In this document: positions 23,329 through 31,464 of the stretch, one piece after another
How positions within the stretch are numbered: position 1 is the first letter of the stretch
How the letters are laid out: every line of letters begins with the position of its first letter
Assembly (NCBI GenBank): GCA_026414725.1
Contig: JAOAIL010000002.1
Location: 88,223-120,480, forward strand
Direction of reading: 5' to 3'
Source: a bacterium
GTDB taxonomy: Bacteria; Ratteibacteria; UBA8468; B48-G9; JAFGKM01
Length of the DNA: 32,258 bases
Program-made: the position numbers and the translations under genes
Notes under the pieces: model-generated
What the model was told of the DNA's origin: nothing
Databases searched by the model: none
Seen by the model: only the letters and a program-made list of their open reading frames with translations

Positions 23329-24080
23329 TAATATGTCCGCTGTGTAAAAATCAGGGACGGTTGATATGGAAAGAAAAACAGTATAAGGTATATAGATGTA
23401 AAGATTGTAGTGTTGCATTTCTCCATCCTGCACCCGAGACCCCAGAGATTATATATAGTGAAAAATACTTTCAACAGTGGTATATCAGATATTACAAGGA
23501 GCGAAAACAATATATAGAAAAATTATTTACACTGATTGAAAAGTACATTGATAAAAAAGGAAAACTATTAGATGTAGGTTGTGGCACTGGCATATTACTT
23601 GAAGTTGCAAAAGAGAAAGGATGGGATGTATATGGACAGGATATTGCACCTTTTGCTATAAATTATTGTAGAAGCAAGGGCTATATTGTTTATGATAAAC
23701 CCCTGCCAGAATTAAATTTACCTGAACATTCCTTTGATGTAATTACAATGTTTGATGCTATAGCCCACCTGAAAGACCCTGTATTTTATGTAAATACCTG
23801 TGTTAAACTTCTGAAACCTGGTGGATACTTAATAATCAAAACACCTTATCATCCACCATATCTGTTTTTTCTTGCCAATATCCTTTCATTTACAGGAAAA
23901 AGCAGGTCATTACTCCATATCCCTGCTCAGGTATTCCATTTTAGCGAAAAATCTTTGATTTTAATGTTATTTACTAATTTTAAATTATTGAAAAATAAAA
24001 GAATTAATGACTTTTCTTCTTTTAATAAAAAAAGTAAATTAAAAAATATCAGTATAATAAACTTATGGAAAAAAATATAA
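23325..24080 (+). CDS. Class I SAM methyltransferase with N-terminal zinc ribbon
   Basis: N-terminal C4-x2-C7 and C25-x2-C28 form a probable zinc ribbon, then helix YIEKLFTLIEKYI and the SAM-binding loop D83-VGCGTG-89 (Methyltransf_11/12/23 type), VYGQDIAP after strand 2, FDVITMFDAIAHLKDP and LLKPGGYLIIKTP. The C-terminus is Lys/Asn-rich and shorter than in many relatives. Total 251 residues. Proteins of this plan are common in glycan and lipid loci, where they may O- or C-methylate a sugar; the substrate here is unknown. Overlaps the GT2 gene by 4 nt and the GT-C gene by 16 nt. Confidence 0.85.
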   Translation: MIICPLCKNQGRLIWKEKQYKVYRCKDCSVAFLHPAPETPEIIYSEKYFQQWYIRYYKERKQYIEKLFTLIEKYIDKKGKLLDVGCGTGILLEVAKEKGWDVYGQDIAPFAINYCRSKGYIVYDKPLPELNLPEHSFDVITMFDAIAHLKDPVFYVNTCVKLLKPGGYLIIKTPYHPPYLFFLANILSFTGKSRSLLHIPAQVFHFSEKSLILMLFTNFKLLKNKRINDFSSFNKKSKLKNISIINLWKKI

Positions 24081-25576
24081 AAATTTGTAAGAAAGCAGCA
24101 GAAAAAATAATGTCATTGAAGTTATATATACTTATTATAACTGGAATAATTTTAAGAGTATATTGTTTATCTTGCAAGAGTTTCTGGTGTGATGAGTTTT
24201 TAGCAATATCTCTAAGTAAAATTCCTGAATTTTCTGATATGATAAGGTGGATTATAAAAAATGATGCCCATCCACCATTATTCTATTCTGTTATAAGGAT
24301 TATATTTCATTTCACTAATAGCGAGTTTGGATTAAGATTTATGCCTTTTCTTTTTGGAGCATTTGCTATAATCATTTTTTATAAACTTTTGAAAGAAGTA
24401 GATATAAAAAATTACTTACTTCCACTTTCTCTTTTTATCTTTTCACCAGCACAAGTCCTATGGTCCCAAATAGTTAAATCGTACAGTACTCTTACATTTT
24501 TTTCGCTTCTTTCCATTTTTACATTTATCCGGTATAAAAAGACAAATAAAAATGTGTATGCTACATGGTGGATACTATCTTCTATTATTACTCTTTATCT
24601 CCATAACTATGGAATGCTCATTATAGCAGCACAGGTAATTATTCTATTGCTTTATAGAAAGGAGATTTCTTTTAGAAAGTTTATTATTCCATATGTTATT
24701 ATCTTTTTATTTTATCTTCCTTATCTATCAGGACCTTTAGTTTCACAGATTGCCTTTGTAAAAACAGCCCCTCACAGTATATTAAATCCTTTTCTCAGAA
24801 TTGTCTATACATTCTTCTACTTTCTTTTTGGAGAGACATTATCACCATTAAATTTTAAGTTTGTCATACCAGGTATTTTATTATTTTTTATATTTTTTAT
24901 AATAGGACTCAGAAAAGAGAAAAATATTCTTCAGAAATTCTCTTCCATTGTTATTATACTCGGAATCATTTTAATCTTCTCTGTGAAAGCAACCATTCCG
25001 CAAAATCTTATCCATCTTCAACCATTTTTCTTTATTATTGTTGCTTCCGGAGTAGAATGTCTTAAAAAAGCAAAAGTGAAAATACTTTTTTCTTTTTTCC
25101 TTCTTCTATGCTTAATGCCCTCTCTCTATTACTATTACACCAACAATAGTTTACAATATCACGATGTAAGCAAATTAATTCCTTATAAGAAGATAACTGA
25201 AACCATTACAAGAGAAGAAACTATAGGCGAAGTAATTATAATGAATGAAGGACGCGAAACAAGATTTACTGAATTTTTTGAACCATATAGTCCATGGGAC
25301 TGGTATTATAAAGGACATTTACCAATTAAAGATATACATAATGCTGATGAGTTAGAAAAAATCTATAAAATATATAACGGCTTCTGGGTTATTTTAAAAT
25401 ATAATCGCCAAGAGCAGAACTGGGATGAAGATATAAAAAACTTCTTTGTACAGAGAAAATCTGTTAAAATAAAAGAGATGAAATTAATAAAAAACTATTC
25501 TTTTCTTGATGTTTTAAAAGGACAAGAGAAAAAAGAATATTATTTTATTGAGGTTTACCATTTTATAAAAAAATGA
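24065..25576 (+). CDS. GT39/PMT_2-type membrane glycosyltransferase
   Basis: Polytopic protein of 503 residues. Helix 1 (LYILIITGIILRVYCL) is followed by SFWC-D43-E44-F, the family's acidic pair, and NDAH69-PPLFY, the HPPLY motif that occurs in PMT_2/GT39-like proteins. About ten more hydrophobic stretches follow and then a soluble C-terminal domain with FTEFFEPYSPWDWYYKGH. This is a different subgroup from the RPP-type proteins at 14161 and 20939. ATG 24065 overlaps the methyltransferase; an ATG at codon 16 is an alternative. Probable partner of the Dpm1-like GT2 at 22612. Confidence 0.82.
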   Translation: MEKNIKICKKAAEKIMSLKLYILIITGIILRVYCLSCKSFWCDEFLAISLSKIPEFSDMIRWIIKNDAHPPLFYSVIRIIFHFTNSEFGLRFMPFLFGAFAIIIFYKLLKEVDIKNYLLPLSLFIFSPAQVLWSQIVKSYSTLTFFSLLSIFTFIRYKKTNKNVYATWWILSSIITLYLHNYGMLIIAAQVIILLLYRKEISFRKFIIPYVIIFLFYLPYLSGPLVSQIAFVKTAPHSILNPFLRIVYTFFYFLFGETLSPLNFKFVIPGILLFFIFFIIGLRKEKNILQKFSSIVIILGIILIFSVKATIPQNLIHLQPFFFIIVASGVECLKKAKVKILFSFFLLLCLMPSLYYYYTNNSLQYHDVSKLIPYKKITETITREETIGEVIIMNEGRETRFTEFFEPYSPWDWYYKGHLPIKDIHNADELEKIYKIYNGFWVILKYNRQEQNWDEDIKNFFVQRKSVKIKEMKLIKNYSFLDVLKGQEKKEYYFIEVYHFIKK

Positions 25577-26610
25577 AGAAAAAGGTTCTTATAACTGGTG
25601 GAGCAGGATTTATAGGAGTTAATTTAGCAAATCATCTTTTAGCAAATACAGATAATTTTGTAGTTATATATGATAACCTTTCAAGAAATGGAGTTGAATA
25701 TAACCTTGAATGGCTTAAATCCCTGAAATATAAAAATATGCAATTTATAAAAGGCGATATCAGGGATTATAAAAAGATAAAAGAGGTAGTTAAAAAATGC
25801 AATGAAGTATATCATCTTGCTGCTCAGGTAGCAGTTACAAGTTCAGTAAAAGAGCCAGTAGAGGACTTTGAAATAAATGCAACTGGTACTCTTTATCTCC
25901 TTGAAGCAATTAGGAAACAATCTCCTGATGCGATACTCATATTTGCTTCCACAAATAAGGTATATGGTGAACTTTTACATATCAAATTGAAAGAATGCAA
26001 AACAAGATATTCTTTTACTGGAAATCTAAAAGGTATTTCAGAGAACGAAAACCTTGATTTTCACTCCCCTTATGGATGTTCTAAAGGAACTGCGGACCAG
26101 TATGTAAGGGACTATTACAGAATCTATGGACTTAAAACAATTGTGTTCAGACAATCATGTATATATGGTGCTCACCAGTATGGAAATGAAGACCAGGGAT
26201 GGGTAGCACACTTTGTTATAAAAAGTTTATTAAATAAAAAAATAAACCTTTATGGAGATGGGAAACAGGTAAGGGACCTGCTTGAAATAAGAGACCTTAT
26301 AAATGCATATCTGCTTGCAATAAATAATATAGAAAAGACAAAAGGTGAGATATATAACATAGGCGGAGGGATAAAAAATACTTTTTCACTTCTTGAACTT
26401 ATAGAGTTCTTATCAAAAGAACTACGAAAAGATATTGATTATAAGTTTTTCTCTTGGCGACCTGGTGATCAGAAAATTTTCATAAGTGATAATACAAAAC
26501 TGATAAAACATGTACACTGGCAACCAAGAATATCAGTAAAGGAAGGGATAAAAAATTTAATTGGATGGGCACAAGAAAATATAGAACTGATAAAAGCGAT
26601 TAATAAATAA
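25573..26610 (+). CDS. NAD-dependent epimerase resembling CDP-paratose/tyvelose 2-epimerase
   Basis: Extended SDR of 345 residues: ITGGAGFIGVNLANHLL, VIYDNLSRNGVEYNLEWL, FASTNKVYG, Y167-x3-K171 in HSPYGCSKGTADQYVRDY, and the RQSCIYGAHQYGNEDQGWVAHF segment that is the hallmark of RfbE-type CDP-tyvelose 2-epimerases, then YGDGKQVRDLLEIRDLI. RfbE interconverts CDP-paratose and CDP-tyvelose at C2. The rest of that pathway (RfbF, RfbG, RfbS) is not in the window, although an E1/ColD-like protein is, at 3100. Many RfbE-like proteins occur without that pathway, so the substrate is uncertain. ATGA overlap upstream; a 61-nt gap follows. Confidence 0.82.
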   Translation: MKKKVLITGGAGFIGVNLANHLLANTDNFVVIYDNLSRNGVEYNLEWLKSLKYKNMQFIKGDIRDYKKIKEVVKKCNEVYHLAAQVAVTSSVKEPVEDFEINATGTLYLLEAIRKQSPDAILIFASTNKVYGELLHIKLKECKTRYSFTGNLKGISENENLDFHSPYGCSKGTADQYVRDYYRIYGLKTIVFRQSCIYGAHQYGNEDQGWVAHFVIKSLLNKKINLYGDGKQVRDLLEIRDLINAYLLAINNIEKTKGEIYNIGGGIKNTFSLLELIEFLSKELRKDIDYKFFSWRPGDQKIFISDNTKLIKHVHWQPRISVKEGIKNLIGWAQENIELIKAINK

Positions 26611-26662
26611 ACCTTCACAATTATCCTCTTCCTCAAAAAGAGAAGGATAATAAAGAGAGGGT
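26611..26662 (+). repeat. Imperfect palindrome in the gap before ugd
   Basis: Bases 26620-26631 can pair with 26640-26651 (12 positions, one mismatch and one G-T), closing an 8-nt loop; ACC at 26611 and GGT at 26660 suggest a weak outer extension. No T-tract follows, so it is not a standard intrinsic terminator. It holds TTATCCTCTT at 26621-26630, the same 10-mer as in the gap before asnB. It may be an eroded REP-like palindrome or an RNA processing hairpin. Confidence 0.45.
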
Positions 26663-26671
26663 AGATATAAA

Positions 26672-27994
26672 ATGAGAAGCATAGGAGTAATAGGGGCAGG
26701 ACATGTAGGGCTTGTAACTGCTGCCTGTTTTGCTAAAATTAGCCATAATGTTATATGTGCAGACAATGATATAGAAAAAATAAAGAGAATTAAAAACTTT
26801 GACATTCCTTTTTATGAACCAGGACTTGAGGATATTGTAAAAGAAACTCTAAAAAATGGAAGATTAACACTAACTGGTTCTGTAGCAGAACTCACTGAAA
26901 AAAGTGAAGTAATTTTTATTGCAGTTGGAACTCCTTCAACACCTGATGGTGGAGCGGACCTTTCGTATGTGGAAAATGTTACTATTGAAATCGCAAAAGC
27001 ACTCACTAAAATAAAAAAAATCTCTAAAGATAACATTTATAGATTGATTGTTGAAAAAAGTACTGTACCTGTTCTTACAGGAGAGTGGGTAAAAAGGACT
27101 CTTGAACTCATGTCTCCTACCGGCATTGAGTTTGATGTTGCTGCTAATCCTGAATTTTTAAGAGAAGGTAGTGCTATTAAGGATTTCCTTGAACCCGATA
27201 GAATTATCATAGGAGTAGAGAGTGAACGTGCAAAAGAAATTTTTGAAGAGATTTATACTCATATAAAAGCACCTATTGTATTTACTGATGTAAAAAGCGC
27301 TGAACTTATAAAACATGCCTCTAACTCTTTCCTTGCATTAAAAATTTCATATATTAATGCGATATCTCAAATATGTGAAAGAGTAGGGGCAGATGTTGAA
27401 AAAGTAGCAGAAGGGATGGGGTATGATAAAAGGATAGGGAAGGACTTTTTAAAAGCAGGTATTGGATGGGGTGGAAGTTGTTTCCCTAAAGATGTTGCTG
27501 CCTTTATTAAACTTGCAGAAGAGATTGGCTATCAATTTAATCTTTTAAAAGAAGTACAGAAGATAAATAAAGAACAACGAATGTTAATAGTCAAAAAAGC
27601 AAAAGAACTTTTATGGAATTTAAAAGGTAAAGAGATTGCTATACTGGGATTATCATTCAAACCAGATACAGATGATATAAGAGAATCCCCATCTATAGAA
27701 ATAATATCCACTTTATTAAAAGAAGGAGCCATTATTAGATGTTATGACCCAAAGGCAATGGAGAATATGAAAAAGATATTCCCTGATATTGTATACCACC
27801 AAACACCTTATGGATGTGTGAAGGACTCTTCTTTAGTTATACTTCTTACAGAATGGAATGAGTTTAAAAATCTTGATTATGAACAAATAAAAATCTCAAT
27901 GAAAACCCCTTATCTCATTGATGGAAGAAATTTTCTTAATAGAGAGAAATTAAAAAAATTAGGTTTCATTTATAAAGGAATAGGTAGAAATTAA
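26672..27994 (+). CDS. ugd: UDP-glucose 6-dehydrogenase
   Basis: NAD-dependent oxidation of UDP-glucose to UDP-glucuronate, supplying acidic sugars. The N-terminus has IGVIGAGHVGLVTA (GxGxxG at 8-13) and DNDIEKI; then FIAVGTPS, VEKSTVPVLTG, ANPEFLREGSAIKDFLEPDRIIIG, the SAELIKHASNSFLALKISYINAI helix and the catalytic C270 in GWGGSCFPKD; the C-terminal domain has ILGLSFKPDTDDIRESPS and GRN. Length 440 is standard. It starts after the second largest gap of the window, with GAGAGGG as a possible SD about 10 nt upstream, so this may be a second initiation point. UDP-xylose synthase follows directly. UDP-ManNAc-type dehydrogenases are less likely. Confidence 0.93.
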   Translation: MRSIGVIGAGHVGLVTAACFAKISHNVICADNDIEKIKRIKNFDIPFYEPGLEDIVKETLKNGRLTLTGSVAELTEKSEVIFIAVGTPSTPDGGADLSYVENVTIEIAKALTKIKKISKDNIYRLIVEKSTVPVLTGEWVKRTLELMSPTGIEFDVAANPEFLREGSAIKDFLEPDRIIIGVESERAKEIFEEIYTHIKAPIVFTDVKSAELIKHASNSFLALKISYINAISQICERVGADVEKVAEGMGYDKRIGKDFLKAGIGWGGSCFPKDVAAFIKLAEEIGYQFNLLKEVQKINKEQRMLIVKKAKELLWNLKGKEIAILGLSFKPDTDDIRESPSIEIISTLLKEGAIIRCYDPKAMENMKKIFPDIVYHQTPYGCVKDSSLVILLTEWNEFKNLDYEQIKISMKTPYLIDGRNFLNREKLKKLGFIYKGIGRN

Positions 27995-28951
27995 ATGAAA
28001 AAGAAAATTCTTATATCAGGAGGTGCTGGCTTTATCGGAAGTCATCTCTGTGAGTATTATATTGAAAGGGAATATACAATATGGTGCATTGATAATCTAT
28101 GTACTGGCTCTGTAAATAATATACAACATCTTCTTTCTTCACCTCTATTTAAATTCATACAGGAAGATTTGATCACCTTTGAAATAAACTCACTTAAACA
28201 AAAATTTGATATGGTATTTCATTTAGCAAGTCCTGCATCTCCTCCTGATTACTTAAAACTATCAATAGAAACATTGAAGGTGAACTCTATCGGAACTGAA
28301 AAAATGCTTGAGATTGCAAAAATAAGTGGAGCAAAGTTTTTATTTTCTTCAACATCTGAGATATATGGAGATCCAACTATTTCACCTCAATCAGAAACAT
28401 ACTGGGGCAATGTAAATCCTATTGGACCTCGTTCTGTATATGACGAGGGAAAGCGGTATGGAGAATCTCTTGTTATGGCATATCATAGAAAATATGGATT
28501 AGATACCCGTATAATCAGGATATTCAATACCTATGGAGAAAGAATGCGGATTGATGATGGAAGAGTGATACCAAATTTTATCGGACAGATATTAAAAGGA
28601 AAGCCATTAACTATATATGGTGATGGCAAACAAACCAGAAGTTTCTGTTATATTAGTGATCTGATAGAAGGTATTGTAAGAATGATGGAAGTAGATTATC
28701 ATTTTCCTGTAAATCTTGGAAATCCCGTTGAATTCACAGTTCTGGAACTTACAGAAATTATTCAAAAAATAGCAGGTATAAAGACCGTTATTGAATTTCT
28801 ATCACCACTTGAGGATGATCCAAAACAGAGAAGACCTGACATATCAAAAGCAAAAGAGCTCTTGCAATGGGAACCATTAATATCTTTAGAAGATGGACTA
28901 AAGAGAACATTTGATTATTTTAAAGGTAAACTGAAAGGAAACACCAGATGA
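27995..28951 (+). CDS. uxs: UDP-glucuronate decarboxylase (UDP-xylose synthase)
   Basis: Converts UDP-glucuronate to UDP-xylose. It shows the UXS signature set: SGGAGFIGSHLCEYYI (8-), HLASPASPPDY, ETLKVNSIGTEKML, FSSTSEIYGDP, SPQSETYWGNVNPIGPRSVYDEGKR with Y149-x3-K153, RIFNTYGERMRIDDGRVIPNFI in adjacent blocks, and RSFCYISDLIEG. Length 318 is typical. It begins at the first base after the ugd stop and overlaps the next epimerase gene by ATGA, so substrate flow UDP-Glc to UDP-GlcA to UDP-Xyl is well supported by order and motifs. Confidence 0.92.
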   Translation: MKKKILISGGAGFIGSHLCEYYIEREYTIWCIDNLCTGSVNNIQHLLSSPLFKFIQEDLITFEINSLKQKFDMVFHLASPASPPDYLKLSIETLKVNSIGTEKMLEIAKISGAKFLFSSTSEIYGDPTISPQSETYWGNVNPIGPRSVYDEGKRYGESLVMAYHRKYGLDTRIIRIFNTYGERMRIDDGRVIPNFIGQILKGKPLTIYGDGKQTRSFCYISDLIEGIVRMMEVDYHFPVNLGNPVEFTVLELTEIIQKIAGIKTVIEFLSPLEDDPKQRRPDISKAKELLQWEPLISLEDGLKRTFDYFKGKLKGNTR

Positions 28952-30066
28952 AAAAAATATTAGTGACAGGAGGTGCTGGCTTTATTGGAAGTCATTTGGT
29001 AGATGAATTAATAAAAAGGAAATATAAAATCACTGTTTTTGACAATCTTGAGCCACAGGTTCATCCAGATGGACTTCCTGAATATTATAATATCAAAGCA
29101 AAATTTGTACGTGGAGATGTACGAAATAGAAAGCAATTAAAAGAAGTGGTAATAGAATCGGATATCATAGTTCATTTTGCTGCAGCAGTAGGAGTAGGTC
29201 AATCACAGTATCAGATTTCTAAATATGTAGAATCCAATATACAGGGAACTGCAAACTTACTTGATATCCTCGTTAACGAAAAACATAATGTTAAAAAATT
29301 ACTTGTTGCTTCATCTATGAGTATCTATGGTGAAGGTCTTTATGAATGTAAAAAGTGCGGAAAAGTAAAACCGCCTCTTCGTAATTTCGGAAACATAGAG
29401 ATATCTAACTGGGAACCAATATGTCCTAATTGTAAAGGAATAATTAATCCTATTCCAACCACAGAGGAAACACCTCTGACTTCTAATTCCATATATGCTA
29501 TAACAAAAAAAGAACAGGAAGAAATGTCCCTTCTTATTGGAAAAACATATGGAATTCCAGTAGTTGCTTTAAGATTCTTTAATGTATATGGCCCCAGACA
29601 ATCACTTTCTAATCCATATACAGGAGTAGCAGCTATATTCCTGAGTAGAATAAAAAATAACAATCCACCTGTTATATATGAAGATGGACTACAGACGAGG
29701 GACTTTATATGGGTAGGAGATATTGTAAATGCATGCATACTCTCAATAGAAAGAGAAAAAGCAAACTATCAGGTATTTAATGTTGGCTCAGGTAAACCAG
29801 TAAGTATTCTCGGAGTAGCAGAAACATTGATAAACCTATTAAACAAAAAAAATAAAGTCAATCCTGATATAACATATACATTTAGAAAAGGGGATGTTAG
29901 ACACTGTTATGCAGATATTACAAAGATAAAAACAATGATTGGTTTTAAACCAGAGGTATCTTTTGAAAACGGGATGAAAAAACTTATAAATTGGTCAAAA
30001 AAAGTAAAAGCAGTGGATAAATTTGAAAAAGCATCTCAGGAATTGAAAGAGAAAAAACTTGTATAA
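28948..30066 (+). CDS. NAD-dependent sugar epimerase with zinc-ribbon insertion
   Basis: Extended SDR of 372 residues: TGGAGFIGSHLVDELI, FDNLEPQVHPDG, SSMSIYGEGLY, then an inserted zinc ribbon with C134-x2-C137 and C159-x2-C162, PIPTTEETPL, Y183-x3-K187, RFFNVYGPRQSLSNPYTGVAAIF and RDFIWVGDI. An insertion of this kind, right after the SxxS-YGEG strand, occurs in proteins annotated as dTDP-L-rhamnose 4-epimerase (WbiB-like). Because it overlaps the UDP-xylose synthase gene by 4 nt, a UDP-xylose 4-epimerase role (to UDP-arabinose) is an alternative. The motifs fix the family, not the substrate. Confidence 0.85.
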   Translation: MKKILVTGGAGFIGSHLVDELIKRKYKITVFDNLEPQVHPDGLPEYYNIKAKFVRGDVRNRKQLKEVVIESDIIVHFAAAVGVGQSQYQISKYVESNIQGTANLLDILVNEKHNVKKLLVASSMSIYGEGLYECKKCGKVKPPLRNFGNIEISNWEPICPNCKGIINPIPTTEETPLTSNSIYAITKKEQEEMSLLIGKTYGIPVVALRFFNVYGPRQSLSNPYTGVAAIFLSRIKNNNPPVIYEDGLQTRDFIWVGDIVNACILSIEREKANYQVFNVGSGKPVSILGVAETLINLLNKKNKVNPDITYTFRKGDVRHCYADITKIKTMIGFKPEVSFENGMKKLINWSKKVKAVDKFEKASQELKEKKLV

Positions 30067-30067
30067 T

Positions 30068-30775
30068 ATGGATATATTTCTCAGTATTATAATACCCGCA
30101 AGAAATGAGGAAGACAATATAGAAGAAACAATAAAAGAACTTATATCTTACATCTCTCCTGAAAACACAGAAATTATTGTGGTCAATGACCATTCTCAAG
30201 ATAACACTAAATCTATAGTAGAACACCTAAAGAAACAATATCATTTTATAAAACTTATAGATAATAAAGGACAACCTGGATTTGCCAATACATTAAAGCA
30301 AGGTTTTCGGGAAGCACATGGAGAGTTTGTCTTACCTGTTATGGCAGATAGATGTGATGCTCCACTAACAATCCCTTTAATGCTTGAAAAAGCAAAAGAA
30401 GGATATGACCTGGTATGTGGTTCAAGATATGTAAGAGGAGGTAAGAGAGTAGGAGGCCCAATAATTCAGGGATTTTTTTCAAGGTTTGTTGGAATAACAC
30501 TTCACTTTCTCACAGGAATTCCTACAAGAGATGTAGCCAATGCCTTCAAATTGTACAGAAAGGATATTCTGCTTACCCTTGATTTAAAGGAAAAGGGATT
30601 TGCTATTTCAATGGAAGCGTGTGTAAAGTTTTTTATCAATGGTTACAAAATATGCGATGTGCCAACTATCTGGTATGGCAGGAAAAAAGGACAGTCAAAG
30701 TTTAAATTATCAAAAACATTGCCTTATATAAAACTTTATTTATGGACAATATGGAAAAAATGGATATCTCAATAG
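30068..30775 (+). CDS. GT2 glycosyltransferase (Dpm1-like, variant DxD)
   Basis: GT-A protein: LSIIIPARNEEDNIEETI, IIVVNDHSQDNT, KGQPGFANTLKQGF, then MA-D94-R-C-D97-AP in place of the common DAD, LVCGSRYVRGGKRVGG, RDVANAFKLYRKDIL and GFAISMEACVKFFINGYKICDVP. Start set at ATG 30068, immediately after the upstream stop, rather than a TTG at 30059. About 236 residues, no clear membrane helix. Member of the large family of polyprenyl-phosphate or direct sugar transferases; the following GT2 gene begins inside its 3' end. Confidence 0.82.
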   Translation: MDIFLSIIIPARNEEDNIEETIKELISYISPENTEIIVVNDHSQDNTKSIVEHLKKQYHFIKLIDNKGQPGFANTLKQGFREAHGEFVLPVMADRCDAPLTIPLMLEKAKEGYDLVCGSRYVRGGKRVGGPIIQGFFSRFVGITLHFLTGIPTRDVANAFKLYRKDILLTLDLKEKGFAISMEACVKFFINGYKICDVPTIWYGRKKGQSKFKLSKTLPYIKLYLWTIWKKWISQ

Positions 30776-31461
30776 TAATCCCTGCATATAATGAGGAAAG
30801 ACGCCTTGGTAATACGCTCAAAGAAGTACATACTTATTTTAGAAATCTTGGTTTGAATTTTGAAATTATCGTAGTGGATGATGGGAGTAAAGATGGTACT
30901 GTAAATGTTGTAAAACAATTTTCCATAGAACATCCGGAAGTAAAATTAAGATGCCATCTCAAAAATAAAGGTAAGGGGGCTGCAGTAAAAACAGGTGTTC
31001 TGTCAGCAGAAGGAAAGATAATTCTATTCACAGATGCAGATCTTTCTACTCCCATTCAAGAATTTGTTAAGTTAAAACAGGCAATAGATAATGGATATGA
31101 TATTGCCATAGGGTCAAGGGGAATAGCAGGAGCAAAAGTAAAGATAAAACAGAACATTATAAGACGACTTATAGGAATTTTAGGAGGTTATATAATAAAA
31201 ATCATAATTTCAAATAAGTTTGCAGATACTCAATGTGGGTTTAAAATGTTTAAAAATGCGTGTGGGAAAAAGTTGTTTAATGAACTGAAAGTCAGTGGAT
31301 TTGCTTTTGATGTTGAGGTTCTCTATAAAGCAATAAAAAGGGGATATCAGGTAAAAGAGATACCTGTAGAGTGGTTAAACTCTCCTGAAAGTAAGGTAAA
31401 TGTTTTAAAAGACCCTTTAAGATTTTTAAAAGATATAATAAGAATAAGAATGGATTTTTAG
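30742..31461 (+). CDS. Dpm1-like GT2 glycosyltransferase
   Basis: Classic dolichyl-phosphate-sugar synthase-like protein: ISIVIPAYNEERRLGNTL, IIVVDDGSKDGT, KNKGKGAAVKTGVLSAEGKIILFTDADLSTP in consecutive blocks with D98-A-D100, IAIGSRGIAGAKV, DTQCGFKMFKNACG and GFAFDVEVLYKAIKRGYQVKEIPVEW. It resembles the dolichol-P-glucose synthase subgroup (ALG5-like). ATGs at 30742, 30751 and 30760 are all possible starts; 30760 has a GGA just before it. Only the longest gives a 34-nt overlap. Donor unknown. Confidence 0.85.
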   Translation: MDNMEKMDISIVIPAYNEERRLGNTLKEVHTYFRNLGLNFEIIVVDDGSKDGTVNVVKQFSIEHPEVKLRCHLKNKGKGAAVKTGVLSAEGKIILFTDADLSTPIQEFVKLKQAIDNGYDIAIGSRGIAGAKVKIKQNIIRRLIGILGGYIIKIIISNKFADTQCGFKMFKNACGKKLFNELKVSGFAFDVEVLYKAIKRGYQVKEIPVEWLNSPESKVNVLKDPLRFLKDIIRIRMDF

Positions 31462-31464
31462 CGT

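Noticed and set aside
26611-26671. Intrinsic terminator before ugd
   Set aside because: The hairpin is AT-rich with a mismatch and is followed by a purine run, not a T-tract.
29340-29738. 132-codon minus-strand open frame
   Set aside because: It lies wholly inside the zinc-ribbon epimerase gene, shows no recognisable motif and no ribosome binding site; the other minus-strand frames are likewise shadows.
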